Shown: piece by piece, positions 53,366-64,000 of the stretch | Position numbering within the stretch: position 1 is the first letter of the stretch | How the letters are laid out: each line of letters starts with the position of its first letter | From: Phycomyces blakesleeanus NRRL 1555(-) | Lineage: Eukaryota > Mucoromycota > Mucoromycetes > Mucorales > Phycomycetaceae | Direction of reading: 5' to 3' | Assembly: GCF_001638985.1 (NCBI RefSeq) | Contig: NW_017265135.1 | Location: 1,169,223 to 1,233,222 of the forward strand | Length of the DNA stretch: 64,000 bases | The notes under the pieces: generated by a model | Told to the model about the DNA's origin: nothing | The model's input: the letters and a program-made list of their open reading frames with translations, nothing else | The model's database searches: none | Translations under genes and position numbers: made by a program

Positions 53366-55623
53366 TTGCTTTTTAGCTGTTACACAATATCTGGAATTCG
53401 ATTGCACAAAAAAAAACCACACACACACATTATATACACACGTATATACAGTATTATATAAAATGATAACAATTCATCTTGCGCAAATCAAATTGCTTTA
53501 GACTTTAAACCAACCAACCTCACTTTGGACGCACATACACACACGTACGAAAGACAGACAATATGATATATGTATATATGTACATATGCGTGTAAAGAAT
53601 ACGTTGTGTTAAGCTGTGTGTGAGTATGGGTCGACCGGAAGCCTGAGGAGATATATACAAACATGCGCACATGCACACACACATGCATACATATAAGTAA
53701 ATTTGGGAGGAGAAAAGAAAGAAAGAAAAGGGGTATGAGGGTGTCCTAGTTTTGGTGGGAGTGTGGAGGTATACTCGATAGATAGTGTGTCACAACAGCA
53801 GCAAGACAGATAGCAGAGTAACTAAAGAATGCACTGCTTTCATTTCTTCTGTGTTTTTTTTAAAGCAGACAGTTGTTAATACCCAGATCAGTCTGTCCTC
53901 TGCAGCATCAAGAGCCAAAAAGACTGTAATGGGTTAAATGTTTGGGGTTGTGAGGAAATATTATAAAGACTGTTTAAACTAATACTCAATCAATCAATCA
54001 ATCCTGGAATTAGTACCAGGTGTTGAACGAAGCAATGTTTAAAAAAGAGAGGAAACAAAAAGGCAGTCCTGAGGGCCTACACACACACACACCTATGCAT
54101 CTATACATGTATATAAAGCAACATAACCCCACCATAAGGACCTCTTTTAAAGCATTTCTATAATAACTTATGCACAGAAGCCATGGTTTTAAGCTAATTT
54201 AATATATATATATGTGTGTGTGTGTGTGTTAGTTAGCTAGCTAATTACAACCTATACAAATGTACAGTTAGAATTTATAAAGCCAACGAATGTCAACATA
54301 TATGTATATATTATTCTTAAAATGTGGATTTACTTTGGCCCACAGTAGTAAAAGATAAATAAAAATGAAGTAAAGTTGAAATTGAAAGTTATACAAAAAA
54401 TTCGATGAAAAATAGTGCTTAATCAAAATTCAACCTTAAAACAACCATTTAAACCCTCGAAAAACTTGCAAAAATCTCCTACTAAAGTCGGCCTTTTATT
54501 TGAAGATTTATTTTTACCATTGTCTAGGCAACAGACATCAAGAAAGATGGCTATTTCTTTTTATTGGCTATTGGTTTTGTTGCTGTGGTTACCTTCACAT
54601 GCGTATGGGTATGTTTGTTGCTGCGGCGCACTTCAACTCAGGGTCACGTCCAAACATCACATCACATCACAGCGCGTTAGGACATAAACGACGCGTCAGG
54701 GCATGATAAAAGCAAGCCACAAAAGATATCATATTATTCATATCAGAACAGTATATATATATATTGGGTACTGTTATTGGTAGATCTAAAAGAATACTTA
54801 TTTATATTATAAAAGAAGTGCCACAGACAGATGGGAAGCACAGATCTGCCTATAATTTGCTCATTCCTTTTTTTGGCTTGGATACTTTTAGGTTTCTTTT
54901 TTACGCATCAGATCGATGGAAAGATAAGCGGCTTTTGTAAATATACAAAGAGAGAGAGATTAAGATGTTGTATACACAAAACATACTATAAACTTTGAGA
55001 AAATACACCCACCCATCCACCCACACAGACAAAAGTACGTTTGTATATTCCAGAATATAAATAAATTAATAACCCAAACCAATTCACAGATGTTATAAAA
55101 AAAGCAAAGCAAAGTAAAACAAAACAGGTTTGGGTAACAATTGAAAATCAAAGATTTCAATGGAACTGTGTACTAGAAGTGGCTTGTGTTCGTGCCGGAA
55201 TTTAGCATTCGGTTTTCTGTTTGTATTTATTGATTGACAAGATCGAATATCGTAAAAGAATGTGGGAAATAAAAGGCAAAAAAGTTCAAGAATAAGATCA
55301 AGAATAAGGAAAAGGTGGTAGTGATAGTGAAAGCAATAGTAATGGTGACAATGACAATGCCAATGACAATAACCGTGACTGCGACCGCTACTGAGATTTC
55401 GATTCCGATTGTGATAGTGTTGGTAGTTGTATTGGTGGCAGCTATTGTTGTTATTGTTATTGTTGCTGCTGTAGTGGTTGCAGTATTGGTAGTATTGGCA
55501 GTAGTAATGATGACGGAATTCGTGGTTGTGGTGATAGCGATAGTGATGATTATGATTATGATTATGATTATGATGTTGATGATAATTTATAATTATCTTT
55601 TCCAAGTTTGTAGAGCCATGTAT
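53187..55623. other. Intergenic region rich in simple repeats
   Basis: Holds the SGF11 promoter and the 3' side of the PRL-type phosphatase. A (TTTA)n tract lies at about 53328-53370, CAGCATAAG-type repeats at about 53200-53270, CA/TG runs at 54080 and 54215, and a long degenerate GTGATAGTGA/TATGAT repeat at 55315-55590 that yields artificial open frames on both strands. One weak gene candidate is listed separately (54547). Confidence 0.5.
54547..54687 (+). CDS. Weak candidate: short secreted peptide or first exon
   Basis: MAISFYWLLVLLLWLPSHAYG looks like a signal peptide and ends exactly at a GTATGT donor-like sequence (54610). Read through without splicing, the frame continues YVCCCGALQLRVTSKHH and stops. 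No downstream exon could be recognised, so this may be chance. Confidence 0.2.
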   Translation: MAISFYWLLVLLLWLPSHAYGYVCCCGALQLRVTSKHHITSQRVRT

Positions 55624-56506
55624 TCAATGGATCGTCACCTCCTGTTTCTTGGTGCTAGTCCCAAACTTGAACATTTTTCCAAGAGAGCTCTTGAATGAGC
55701 CTGTGGAGGATTTGGTTTTGTTTAACGTGCGTTTGTATGTATCCTAAATAAAGAGTAATAACAATAACAGTAGTAGTTATATTAGTAATACGCTTTTACA
55801 TACTACACAAAACAAAGAAAGATAAAAGATAAATAGGAACAACTGAAAGGTATATTCCATATCAAAGACTCCTAATAAAGCTAAAGCACAGAAAAATAGA
55901 ATAAAATAAAAAAAGCTTACCAAATAGGCAATCTGCGGCTTGTTGAACGCCCCTCTGCGCTTCTGTCGTACGAAGTCTACGGCATCTAATGGCTGCATTC
56001 CAAGTTCAATGAGGGCAATTGCAACAAGAGCAGGTGCACGTCCAAGCCCGGCTACACAATGAACGGCAATTGTTGGAGGAGAGTCTGGGTGCGCTTTAGC
56101 CACGCGGTCCTGGGCATCTAAGAGAGAGAGCCATTCACGGACAACAGTGGGAGGTGGCTAATGTACAACATAATAATTTTAAATATATATACATAAAGAA
56201 TAAGGAGTGAATAAGATTTTTGGTTTGTTTAGATAATAGATATAAATATCTTACCACACCACCATCCTTGAAAGGTAAATCATGAACCTGGATTCCATGT
56301 TCAGCGAGTGTTGATGCACTGTATGTTTGTTGGCAGCACCGAACAATGTCGGTGACGTTAAATCGTTTGAATTCTTCTAGGTAGTATGGGAGGGTTGATT
56401 CGGTAGGACAGTCGAGGATGAGGAAGCGGAGTGGTGAATCAGGGACTTCGATGAGAGAAAGCATGCGACCGAGAGGTGAATTGGTACGAGTGTAGGTATT
56501 GACCAT
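55624..56506 (-). CDS. PRL-type (PTP4A-like) protein tyrosine phosphatase
   Basis: Small dual-specificity-like phosphatase. Three exons, 56255-56506, 55921-56157 and 55624-55743, all phase 0, give 202 residues. Exon 1: MLSLIEVPDSPLRFLILDCP, ESTLPYYLEEFKRFNVTDIV and the general-acid region VHDLPFKDGG. Exon 2: the signature HCVAGLGRAP (C-x5-R) then LVAIALIELGMQPLDAVDFV and RQKRRGAFNKPQIAYL. Exon 3 is a basic tail ending KKQEVTIH. Animal PRLs end in a prenylated CAAX box, which is absent here, so membrane anchoring would have to rely on the basic tail or be lost. It is followed upstream, on the same strand, by the OCA1-like phosphatase gene at 57782-58608. Confidence 0.88.
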
Positions 56507-56659
56507 TATATAAAGCAAAGGATAAAAGAAGAAGAAGAAGAAGACGAGTAAAATATAGACAAAGAGATAGATAAATAAAGAAAGATGTTATTGGAATAGG
56601 GCAGTGTGTAAGTTATGATGATAATAAAGTATATATATTTATATATATATATATATTAT

Positions 56660-57002
56660 TTATCCTTCTTCTGAAGTGTCTGCTGGGTACTGAGTTGTAG
56701 CAAAATATACACTGCTGCCGAGACGAATTACTTGTGGGAACAGGGTTGAGACGTTTAGAGAATTCGAAAAGGGGTGCATAAGTTGATTGAAAGAAGAGAA
56801 GAAATAAAAAGAGAGGAAATTCAAAATAATAAAATTCAAAATAAAATTCAAAATAAAAATTTGAATGTAAGACACAAAGATTTTTTTTTTTATTTTTATT
56901 TTTTGGGTCTCCTCAGTAAGCATTAAAAACAGAAAGGGAGAAAGGGAGAAAGGGAGAAAGAGGAGGGAAAGGTGGAGTTGATTTACCTTGAGCCCGGGAC
57001 AT
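56660..57002 (-). CDS. Weak candidate: small two-exon gene
   Basis: A first exon MSRAQ ends at a GTAAAT donor (about 56986). A second open stretch, HPFSNSLNVSTLFPQVIRLG then SSVYFATTQYPADTSEEG, ends at TAA (56660-56662) and looks protein-like rather than repetitive. A convincing acceptor AG between them is not obvious. If real, it encodes a protein of about 45-60 residues; small mitochondrial proteins have this size, but I cannot name one. Confidence 0.3.
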
Positions 57003-57781
57003 CCGATCAAGTCTTATATATAAAGCACACAACGCTCGTGCATTGTCTGCAAAACGTCAACCACATGCTACAAACCACCCTAGTTTCAGCCACATTCTAT
57101 GATCCCTTATATTATATAGTTAATGCATTGACAGCATATTCAGTATAATTCTCGCTCAAACAGCCCAAGATTTTAATAGTAATATTGTTTATATAAAGAT
57201 GGAAAAAAACAGATGACTTTTATTCCTTGTATTTGTAAATGAGAATTAAACAAGGCTAAATTTCTGTCAAAAAGTAAAATATATAAAACATAAACAGACC
57301 CACAAAATAATAATAATCAATAAATAATAAATCAATTAACCAATCATTAATTCAATCAAAATAACACAAGGTTTGTCCATCATTTTTAAAGACCAAATGT
57401 AATTTTTTTTGAACATCTTCCATTTCCCTCACCCCCCTCTTGTTTATATATAGATAGCTATATCCCTATCTGTATAACCTACCCCTTATTCATCTTCTTT
57501 TCTATCTAGCTACTCATATATTTATATTTTACACTCTCTAAATTGCCGAAAAACAACAAAGCCTTGTAGCACCCACACCTAAAATATAAATATAAATAAA
57601 TAAATAATTTTTTCTTGCTCAGATTCAAGTGCTAAAAGCCATAATTATGTACGGACACGTTCCTCACCTGCCTATTTGTCCACTTGTTTCATGTGTAAAA
57701 TAAATAAGACCAAAAAACCAAAAGAACTTGTGTTTTTATTATTATTATAATGTTTTTTATTATAGATTGTTGGTCTATCCT
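57003..57781. other. Intergenic region
   Basis: AT-rich 3' side of the OCA1-like gene. No gene seen. Confidence 0.5.
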
Positions 57782-58608
57782 TTATAGCCAACACGGTTTA
57801 CTAGTTGGAATCCGCACGAGATCAGTATCAAATAGTTCAATAAACTGTTCATTCAGCAAGCGCACTTTTGGTCCTGCGTATCGTCTGTACTCCTCAAAGA
57901 TAGCAGTCAAATTCCACCTCTGCAATTTCCTCAAACATCCCACAATTGTCCCTTGATATTTTGGGATTTTTTTTTGGGATTTTGGATATTTAAGCAAAAA
58001 AGAAGAAGAGAAAAAAAAAAAGATATACACAAATATATTTTATTTTATTTTATTTTCTTACATTATATAAAGCTACACCTTTTCCTTTTTCTTCTTCTAC
58101 CTCTTTAAAACCACTAGCTTTAACTTCATTTTATTTAATTTGCTCACCTGTTCTGTGTCTTCCAAGATTACACATTATCATCATAGGGTAGTTCCTTGGA
58201 TTCAGGATAAGATCCAATGCCTGCAGAACTGCCTCTTCCGTAATAGGATCCCATGCATTGACAGCCGAGACTACTCCCAAGTGGTGTAACTGAATTTCTT
58301 GATCGTCAATAAAGTCAAGACTTATATTGGAGCACAACACAATTAATAAAATCAACTTTTAATAATCTTTCAAAAATCTCACAATCTCTGGTTGGGTTCC
58401 TCTGGTGCAAGCCAAGCAATAGTTTTTAGACCAAGTTTTTCGAGGAACGGGAAATTTAGTTCATTCGGTTGTCCGGATCGATACAGATCCTCTTCAATCA
58501 TTCCATAGTTCTACATCACACAATCAATAGTTTTCTTAGAATGATGATTACAAGAAACTTTAAACATGTAATACTTACCACAGGTGGAATAAAGTGTTGA
58601 GAGCTCAT
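57782..58608 (-). CDS. OCA1: OCA1-type atypical dual-specificity phosphatase
   Basis: Oca1/Siw14-family proteins are fungal members of the atypical DSP fold linked to oxidant-induced cell-cycle arrest and inositol pyrophosphate metabolism. Four exons, 58579-58608, 58383-58510, 58148-58320 and 57782-57951, give 166 residues with consistent phases. The protein reads [75 protein letters not shown] then [20 protein letters not shown], with the CNLGRHR (C-x5-R) catalytic loop intact, and ends [17 protein letters not shown]. The close match to the Oca1 sub-branch ([14 protein letters not shown]) supports OCA1 over SIW14. Confidence 0.88.
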
Positions 58609-58966
58609 AGCAAGAATATTTACTCAATTTATAATATATATATATATATTCAAGAAACACACACGAGTACAAAAACAAAGATAGATTAAAAAAATTATCA
58701 AAGAAGATCAAAAGAAATAAGTACTGCTTATATGTTTATAAGTCTAAGTTGGCCGAGCTTCAGCTGGTTAAAGACTAGAAAAATGAAAGGTGAAAAGCGA
58801 TAAAGAAAAAAATAGAGGCCAGACAGCCAGGTAAGCTTATCAGCTTACAAAGTTTCGTTCACGTCAAGACCCGTGCATTGTGACTGCGAGATGTCCAAAA
58901 ATAAAAAATAATAAAATGAGCAAGCACATTAAGAACCGACACGATGTGCTAAAACAAGGTTCAAAG

Positions 58967-59018
<52 letters not shown>

Positions 59019-59123
59019 CATATATTTCTATCCCTTCTTATTATATTATTCATTATTAAACGGACGAAGAAAAAAGGAGAAGAAGAAATTAGAATACTTA
59101 ATAATTAGTAATAGTAACAATTC
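58609..59123. promoter_or_regulatory. Divergent promoter between OCA1 and CFT1
   Basis: 515 bp between the two start codons. A (CT)n microsatellite of about 37 bp (58971-59007) followed by a short TATA repeat lies about 115 bp upstream of the CFT1 start; CT tracts are common just upstream of fung al start sites. Confidence 0.5.
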
Positions 59124-60572
59124 ATGTCTGTCTACGCGATCTACCAAGAGTTATTCCCACCGCAAACGGTGGAACATGCAGAAAGAGCTCATTTGACCTC
59201 ACCTGATGCAATCAACCTCGTAGTTGCAAAAGCCTCTTTACTCCAGGTTTACGCTTTTGTAGAATACACTCCAGAATCCACACTGGATGACGAAGACGCC
59301 GACCAGGACATAAACCTGAGTGACAGCGACAAAGAAATTGAAAACGAACGTTCTAATGGAGATGAAGAACAAGTAAGTTCTCATTATTCCTATTTTGAAT
59401 TCAATTGAATTCAATCGAACCGAATTCAATCGAATCGAATTGAATTAAATTAAATCGAATTGAATTGAATTGAATTGGATTGGATTGGATTGAATATATA
59501 CGTAAATAAAAGTTGATTACTACAATATATATATATATATATATATTAGAATATTATTAGTATTAATATTAATTATATTAAAATACCAAAATATAATAAT
59601 GTGTGAATGTAAATGATAATGTCATAGACTTTGGTTTACCCAAAACTCAAGCTTTTAAAAAAATCTCCCCTCGACACCACTAAAGGACGTCTAGAATTGG
59701 TAGCCCAATATAAACTGAATGGTAGTGTATCTGCAATGGGCGTTGTAAGAACCTCATCTACTCGTGGAAAGGCTGGCTGTGACAGCCTGTTACTTGGCTT
59801 TAACGATGCCAAGGTAAATAATAACAATAGTAATAGTAATAATAGTAATATTAATTATATTAATAATGATTATCGACAAACAACAAACAACAACCACCAA
59901 ACGACAATCGACAATCGACAACCAATAAACGTGTATAATTCAAACTGGATGAACTGAAATATAAATATATAATTTATTTCTCTCTATCTCTTTCTTACTG
60001 TTTTTATAATATATATATATATATAAATTTGTTTATGTATTGGTGTACATTTGTGCTTTCATTGAGTAGATGTCCTTACTCGAATGGTCTCCAGAGACAC
60101 ACTCGATTGTCACTGTATCAATTCATTATTATGAGAGAGACGAAATGAAGGTAATCTTCTTCAAAATAGAAATCAAAATTAAATTAAATAAAACAATTAA
60201 AATTAAAAGAAGTGGAATATATATATATATATAATACAAATAGAATAGAAGTATAGAGTAGAGATTCATATTCCTATAATATACATATATGCTGTATATC
60301 TTAATAGTAATAGTAATAATGATAATAATTATGATAATTATGATAATTATTAAAGATAATTTCAATAATTTCAATAATATTAATAAAATATTTATATGTA
60401 ATATCTATATATCTTTATATCTATATATGTATATACGTGTGTATGTGTTTATGTGAAAATGTATATAATCTAATCTAATCTAATAAAATATCATCTCATC
60501 ACATCTCATTTCATATCATATCATATCATATAATAAAAATAATAATTAAAAAAACAACAACAACAATATATA

Positions 60573-60613
<41 letters not shown>

Positions 60614-63600
60614 ATCTCGATACCTTCTTTCCCTCTCTCTCTTTTTTTTGTTATGTCTACAGAAAGAGTTCTTGACAAATCCATATCCTCCTGCGATCCA
60701 TGTAGACCCACAGCAAAGATGTGCCTTGTTGAATTTCTATGACAACAAACTTGCAGTATTACCTTTTTGCCAGTCGGATAACCTTGATACATCAGCTTCT
60801 AATCCTGGAGACCAAGAAGACGAAGATCATGCACAGTGAGTCGAACAAGAAGAAAGAAAAATATATATATATATATATAGCACCATATCTACTTCTATAT
60901 ACATAAAGATAGAAATAATGCCTGGATAATTTGAAAAGTGTTATTGACCTTTTTGTATTTTTATAAATTCTGTCTTTGATTCTTTTTTTCATGTAGAAAG
61001 TGGCCTTATTCACCTAGTTTTGTAATAGAGCTAGAGAAAATAGATCCTCGGATCAGAAATGTCATTGATATGACATTCCTGTCAGGATATTATGAACCAA
61101 CACTAGCAATCCTCTTCCAGCCTGAGCAGACATGGACAGGGTGAGTTTTGGCAATGCCTTTAATAACCAAGTCACCAGTACTATGATCTTTTTCTTTTCT
61201 TTTCTTTTTTTAAAAAAAGGACCTGCTTTCAAGAGTATCAATGTTAAAACAGAAGATAATGCATATAAATATATATACGAACGAATAATAATTATGGCTT
61301 ATAATATGTAGACGATTGGCTACCACAAAAGATACGGTATCAATTGTAGTCATCTCACTCGATTTATCCGCAAAAGCATACCCTATCATCTATTCTCTCG
61401 ATAATCTGCCTTATGACTGCCGTAGTCTGGTAGCATTGCCCAAACCCGTGGACGGTCTTCTGGTCATTGCTTCCAACGCTCTTCTTCATGTCTCCCAGGG
61501 TTCTCCTGGAGTGGGTGTAGCAGTGAACGGCTACACCAACAAAACTACCGAATTTCCGGGTATGATTTACGACGATGCATTGATTGAGCAGGGTTTGATG
61601 TTAGATGGCGCAAAGGCCCTCTCGATGGGCGGTAACAAGTGTCTCTTGTTCCTGCAGAACGGAGATTGGGTGGGAGTCCAGATGAAGATGGACGGCAACA
61701 AGGTCGTTGGCGTTTCGATGGACACAATCCACCACCCGCCTGTCTTGGGTCCTCAGGATTCTGGTGATGGGCACACGCCTGTCGCTTGTATCCCAACTTG
61801 CATTTCCAGCATAAAGGACGGGGAGTTCTTCTTTCTCGGAAGTCGTGTTGGAGACTCACTTCTAATCAAGTGGAAGAACGGCAGCGAACCAGGGTCCAAG
61901 CCAGTCTCGCCAGGTAAGAAAAACAAATATTCAATAGAAACAATACCCAAAGAAGTATGTATATACTTATAGATATACTTATATATGAAACTCTATTTAA
62001 TTATCAGAAATCGACTGGACTTTCCGCGTATGCGATGCACTTCTCAACACAGGCCCAATTGTTGACATGACTGTAGGAGACATGGAAAGCAAAGATGTAA
62101 GATAACAGGCTCTATACTGTTCGCTTGTTTGTTTGTTTGTTTGTTTGTTTATTGATCCAAAACCACCTCCTTTTGCCTTTATTAATTTACTCCTGCCCTG
62201 TCATGAAACAAAAAGGCATCCGATGATATGATCGAAAAATCGACAGATTTCCCTGATCTCGAGCTTGTGAGTTGCTCTGGCTATGGCAAGAACGGTGCGC
62301 TCTGTGTATTCCAAGTAAGTTTTAACCCAATCATATACACACATACATCTATCCTATATAGCTTCTCTAATTTCACAATAACTGTATATATATATATATA
62401 TGCATATTTGAAAATTACCAGCGCCACGTTCGACCCGAGACTACATTTTCATTTACCCAGTCGGATTGCCAGGCTGTCTGGTCAATAAAGTGTCGTAAAG
62501 AGCATTTCTTTGAGGGTGTTCAAGTAGGAGGAGGTGTCCAACTCACGCAGACAGGTTTGACACCAGAGGAAGGTACTGGTCACTGGGGAACAGTTGCTTC
62601 CGACGACGGCTTCAAGGACGCATTTGACAAATTCTTGTTTATCAGCAAGACCGAAAGCACACTCGTAAGGCATACAGATATATATATATTGACCCTTTCA
62701 TATCAATAATAATATTTAACAACCTAAACAATTTTATCTTAGGTTCTAGCAGCAGGAGATGAACTATGTGAACTTGAAAGCAGTGATTTCCACACAACTG
62801 GACCTACAATTGCAGTCAGTACATTATTTGATCACACAAGAATTGTACAGATTCACTCCCATGGTGTTGTACTTTTATCTCCAGGTAAATGATAATGATA
62901 ATAGTAGTAATCGAAATACTAACATACCAATATGTATATATATTAGACGGAAAGCTAGTACAAACTGTACCTGTAAAAGATTCAAAGATCGTAGATGCAA
63001 GTATTCACGACCCTTATATCCTTCTCACACTCGAGAATCAGACCATATTGGCACTCAAAGGTGATGCAGAAACAAGAGACATCATTTATGTTCAAGTTCC
63101 AGCGTCAATCAAGGTAAAGACCTTATACACAAACATATGCATCTACGTGTGTATGTATCGTGAAAAGAAGAGTGATAACAAACCTTTTATATAAATGTGT
63201 ATATATTAGAATAAGGACGTTTTGGTAGCTAGTGTATTTGCCGATACATCTGGAATATTTGCCTCTGTGTCAGAAAAACTTGCTACAGTAGTCAAAAAGT
63301 CTCGCCCTGCTGGACATGAGAAGAAGAGAAAGGCATCCGAAGCATTTGGCACAACAAACACTAATAACAATGGTGCCACCACCACCACCGCCACCACTGC
63401 CAACGCCAATACCACGACAACCAAAAAAGCTAATATTGCTCCACCAGCTCCACCAACAGTGGAATTTGACGAAATAGATATGGATCTCTACGGTGATCAA
63501 AGTGAAGGCGAACCTGTCAAAACCACAGTAACAATAGCCGAAGATGAAATCATGACAGACTCTACAACTCAAATAGGCCAACAAGGACAAAACGAAGATG

Positions 63601-63986
63601 ACGACGACGAAGATGACGACGACGACGAAGCTATGCTTTATGGCGATAGCGAGCCCATTAAAAAATATCCCGGGCTGTTTAACGAAGAAGTCGATGAAGT
63701 AAATGTGAGCGTCAAGGGTGGACTAGGCCAGATCGAGATGATCAGTTTCTGGTGCCTGATCTACACAGTCGAAGGCAACCTACAGCTCCACAGTCTCCCA
63801 GACTTTAAGGAATATTTTGTTTTCCCCCACTTTGACGTGCTCCCCAGTCTACTCACCGACTGTCCTGGTCACGAGCAAGAGCAAGTTCCACCTCATTTGC
63901 CTGCTCATCAAGACAATGGGTCTTTATCGATAAAGGAACTTATTATCACTGACATTGGAAAAGAGCGCAAGGACCCTCATTTAGTG
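59124..63986 (+). CDS. CFT1: Cleavage and polyadenylation factor subunit Cft1 (CPSF160), 5' part
   Basis: Cft1/CPSF1 is the large beta-propeller scaffold of the mRNA 3'-end cleavage and polyadenylation factor in the nucleus. Twelve exons are visible: 59124-59372, 59628-59813, 60070-60150, 60663-60835, 60997-61140, 61312-61913, 62008-62096, 62216-62314, 62422-62664, 62743-62884, 62947-63113 and 63210-63986; the last ends at GTAAGT, so the gene continues outside. The N-terminus MSVYAIYQELFPPQTVEHA is typical. Other family segments include GCDSLLLGFNDAK then MSLLEWSPETHSIVTVSIHY, RCALLNFYDNKLAVLPF, FVIELEKIDPRIRNVIDMTF then LSGYYEPTLAILFQPEQTW, and FFFLGSRVGDSLLIKW. A low-complexity acidic insertion (DDDEDDDDDEAMLYGD) in exon 12 is a common feature between the propellers. 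Introns are 54-512 bp and rich in TA microsatellites. Confidence 0.93.
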
Positions 63987-64000
63987 GTAAGTCAAAAGAA

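Noticed and set aside
53328..53370. CRISPR-like or regulatory tandem array
   Set aside because: A simple (TTTA)n microsatellite without spacers; no CRISPR array is expected in a eukaryote and none was seen.
55093..55698. His/Asn/Tyr-rich (minus) and Val/Ile/Met-rich (plus) open frames
   Set aside because: Both come from a degenerate GTGATA/TATGAT-type repeat; they lack any domain and overlap the 3' region of the phosphatase gene.

Overview
The window looks like nuclear DNA of an early-diverging filamentous fungus, most likely a Mucoromycota species close to Phycomyces. That placement is inferred from AT-rich DNA, short GTAAGT..AG introns, ordinary opisthokont housekeeping genes and the mix of transposable-element (TE) families. 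No database search was possible.
Layout. 1-1.3 kb: two mitochondrial respiratory genes, COX13 (3' part outside the window) and NDUFB7. 1.3-47.2 kb: a TE island of about 46 kb with almost no host genes. From left to right it holds a PIF/Harbinger element with exact terminal repeats and TTA target duplications (TSDs), a Plavaka/CACTA-like transposase pseudogene, a tnp2-type transposase head to head with an unknown partner gene, a second partner-gene copy split by a DIRS-type tyrosine-recombinase retrotransposon, a decayed Tc1/mariner-like transposase, a third partner/tnp2 pair cut by LTR DNA, a very young Ty3/gypsy element beside tRNA-Trp, a 1.02-kb element immediately upstream of that tRNA, a solo LTR, a second tnp2-type pseudogene, and an unknown gene broken by one complete chromodomain Ty3/gypsy element and two solo LTRs. 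The island ends with a second, inverted 1.02-kb element immediately upstream of tRNA-Asn. 47.8-64 kb: host genes again: an OPI1-family regulator, a small secreted Cys-containing protein, SGF11 (SAGA deubiquitinase module), a PRL-type phosphatase, an OCA1-type phosphatase, and CFT1 (CPSF160), which runs off the right edge.
Main results. (1) A head-to-head pair of tnp2 transposase and a coiled-coil partner protein with an FTRCHxNWASIARV motif recurs with a homologous promoter; two copies show both genes and a third keeps promoter and partner, so this looks like a two-gene transposon. (2) The DIRS-type insertion is resolved to a shared TT, and its internal region carries the exact complement of its own joined ends. 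(3) A 1.02-kb element sits 4-12 bp upstream of two different tRNA genes in the same orientation. (4) Mutations that separate LTR pairs and kill TE genes are mostly C:G to T:A transitions, several at CpG, as expected from 5-methylcytosine decay. (5) The left gypsy element has a GGGTTTT slippery heptamer at its gag-pol overlap.
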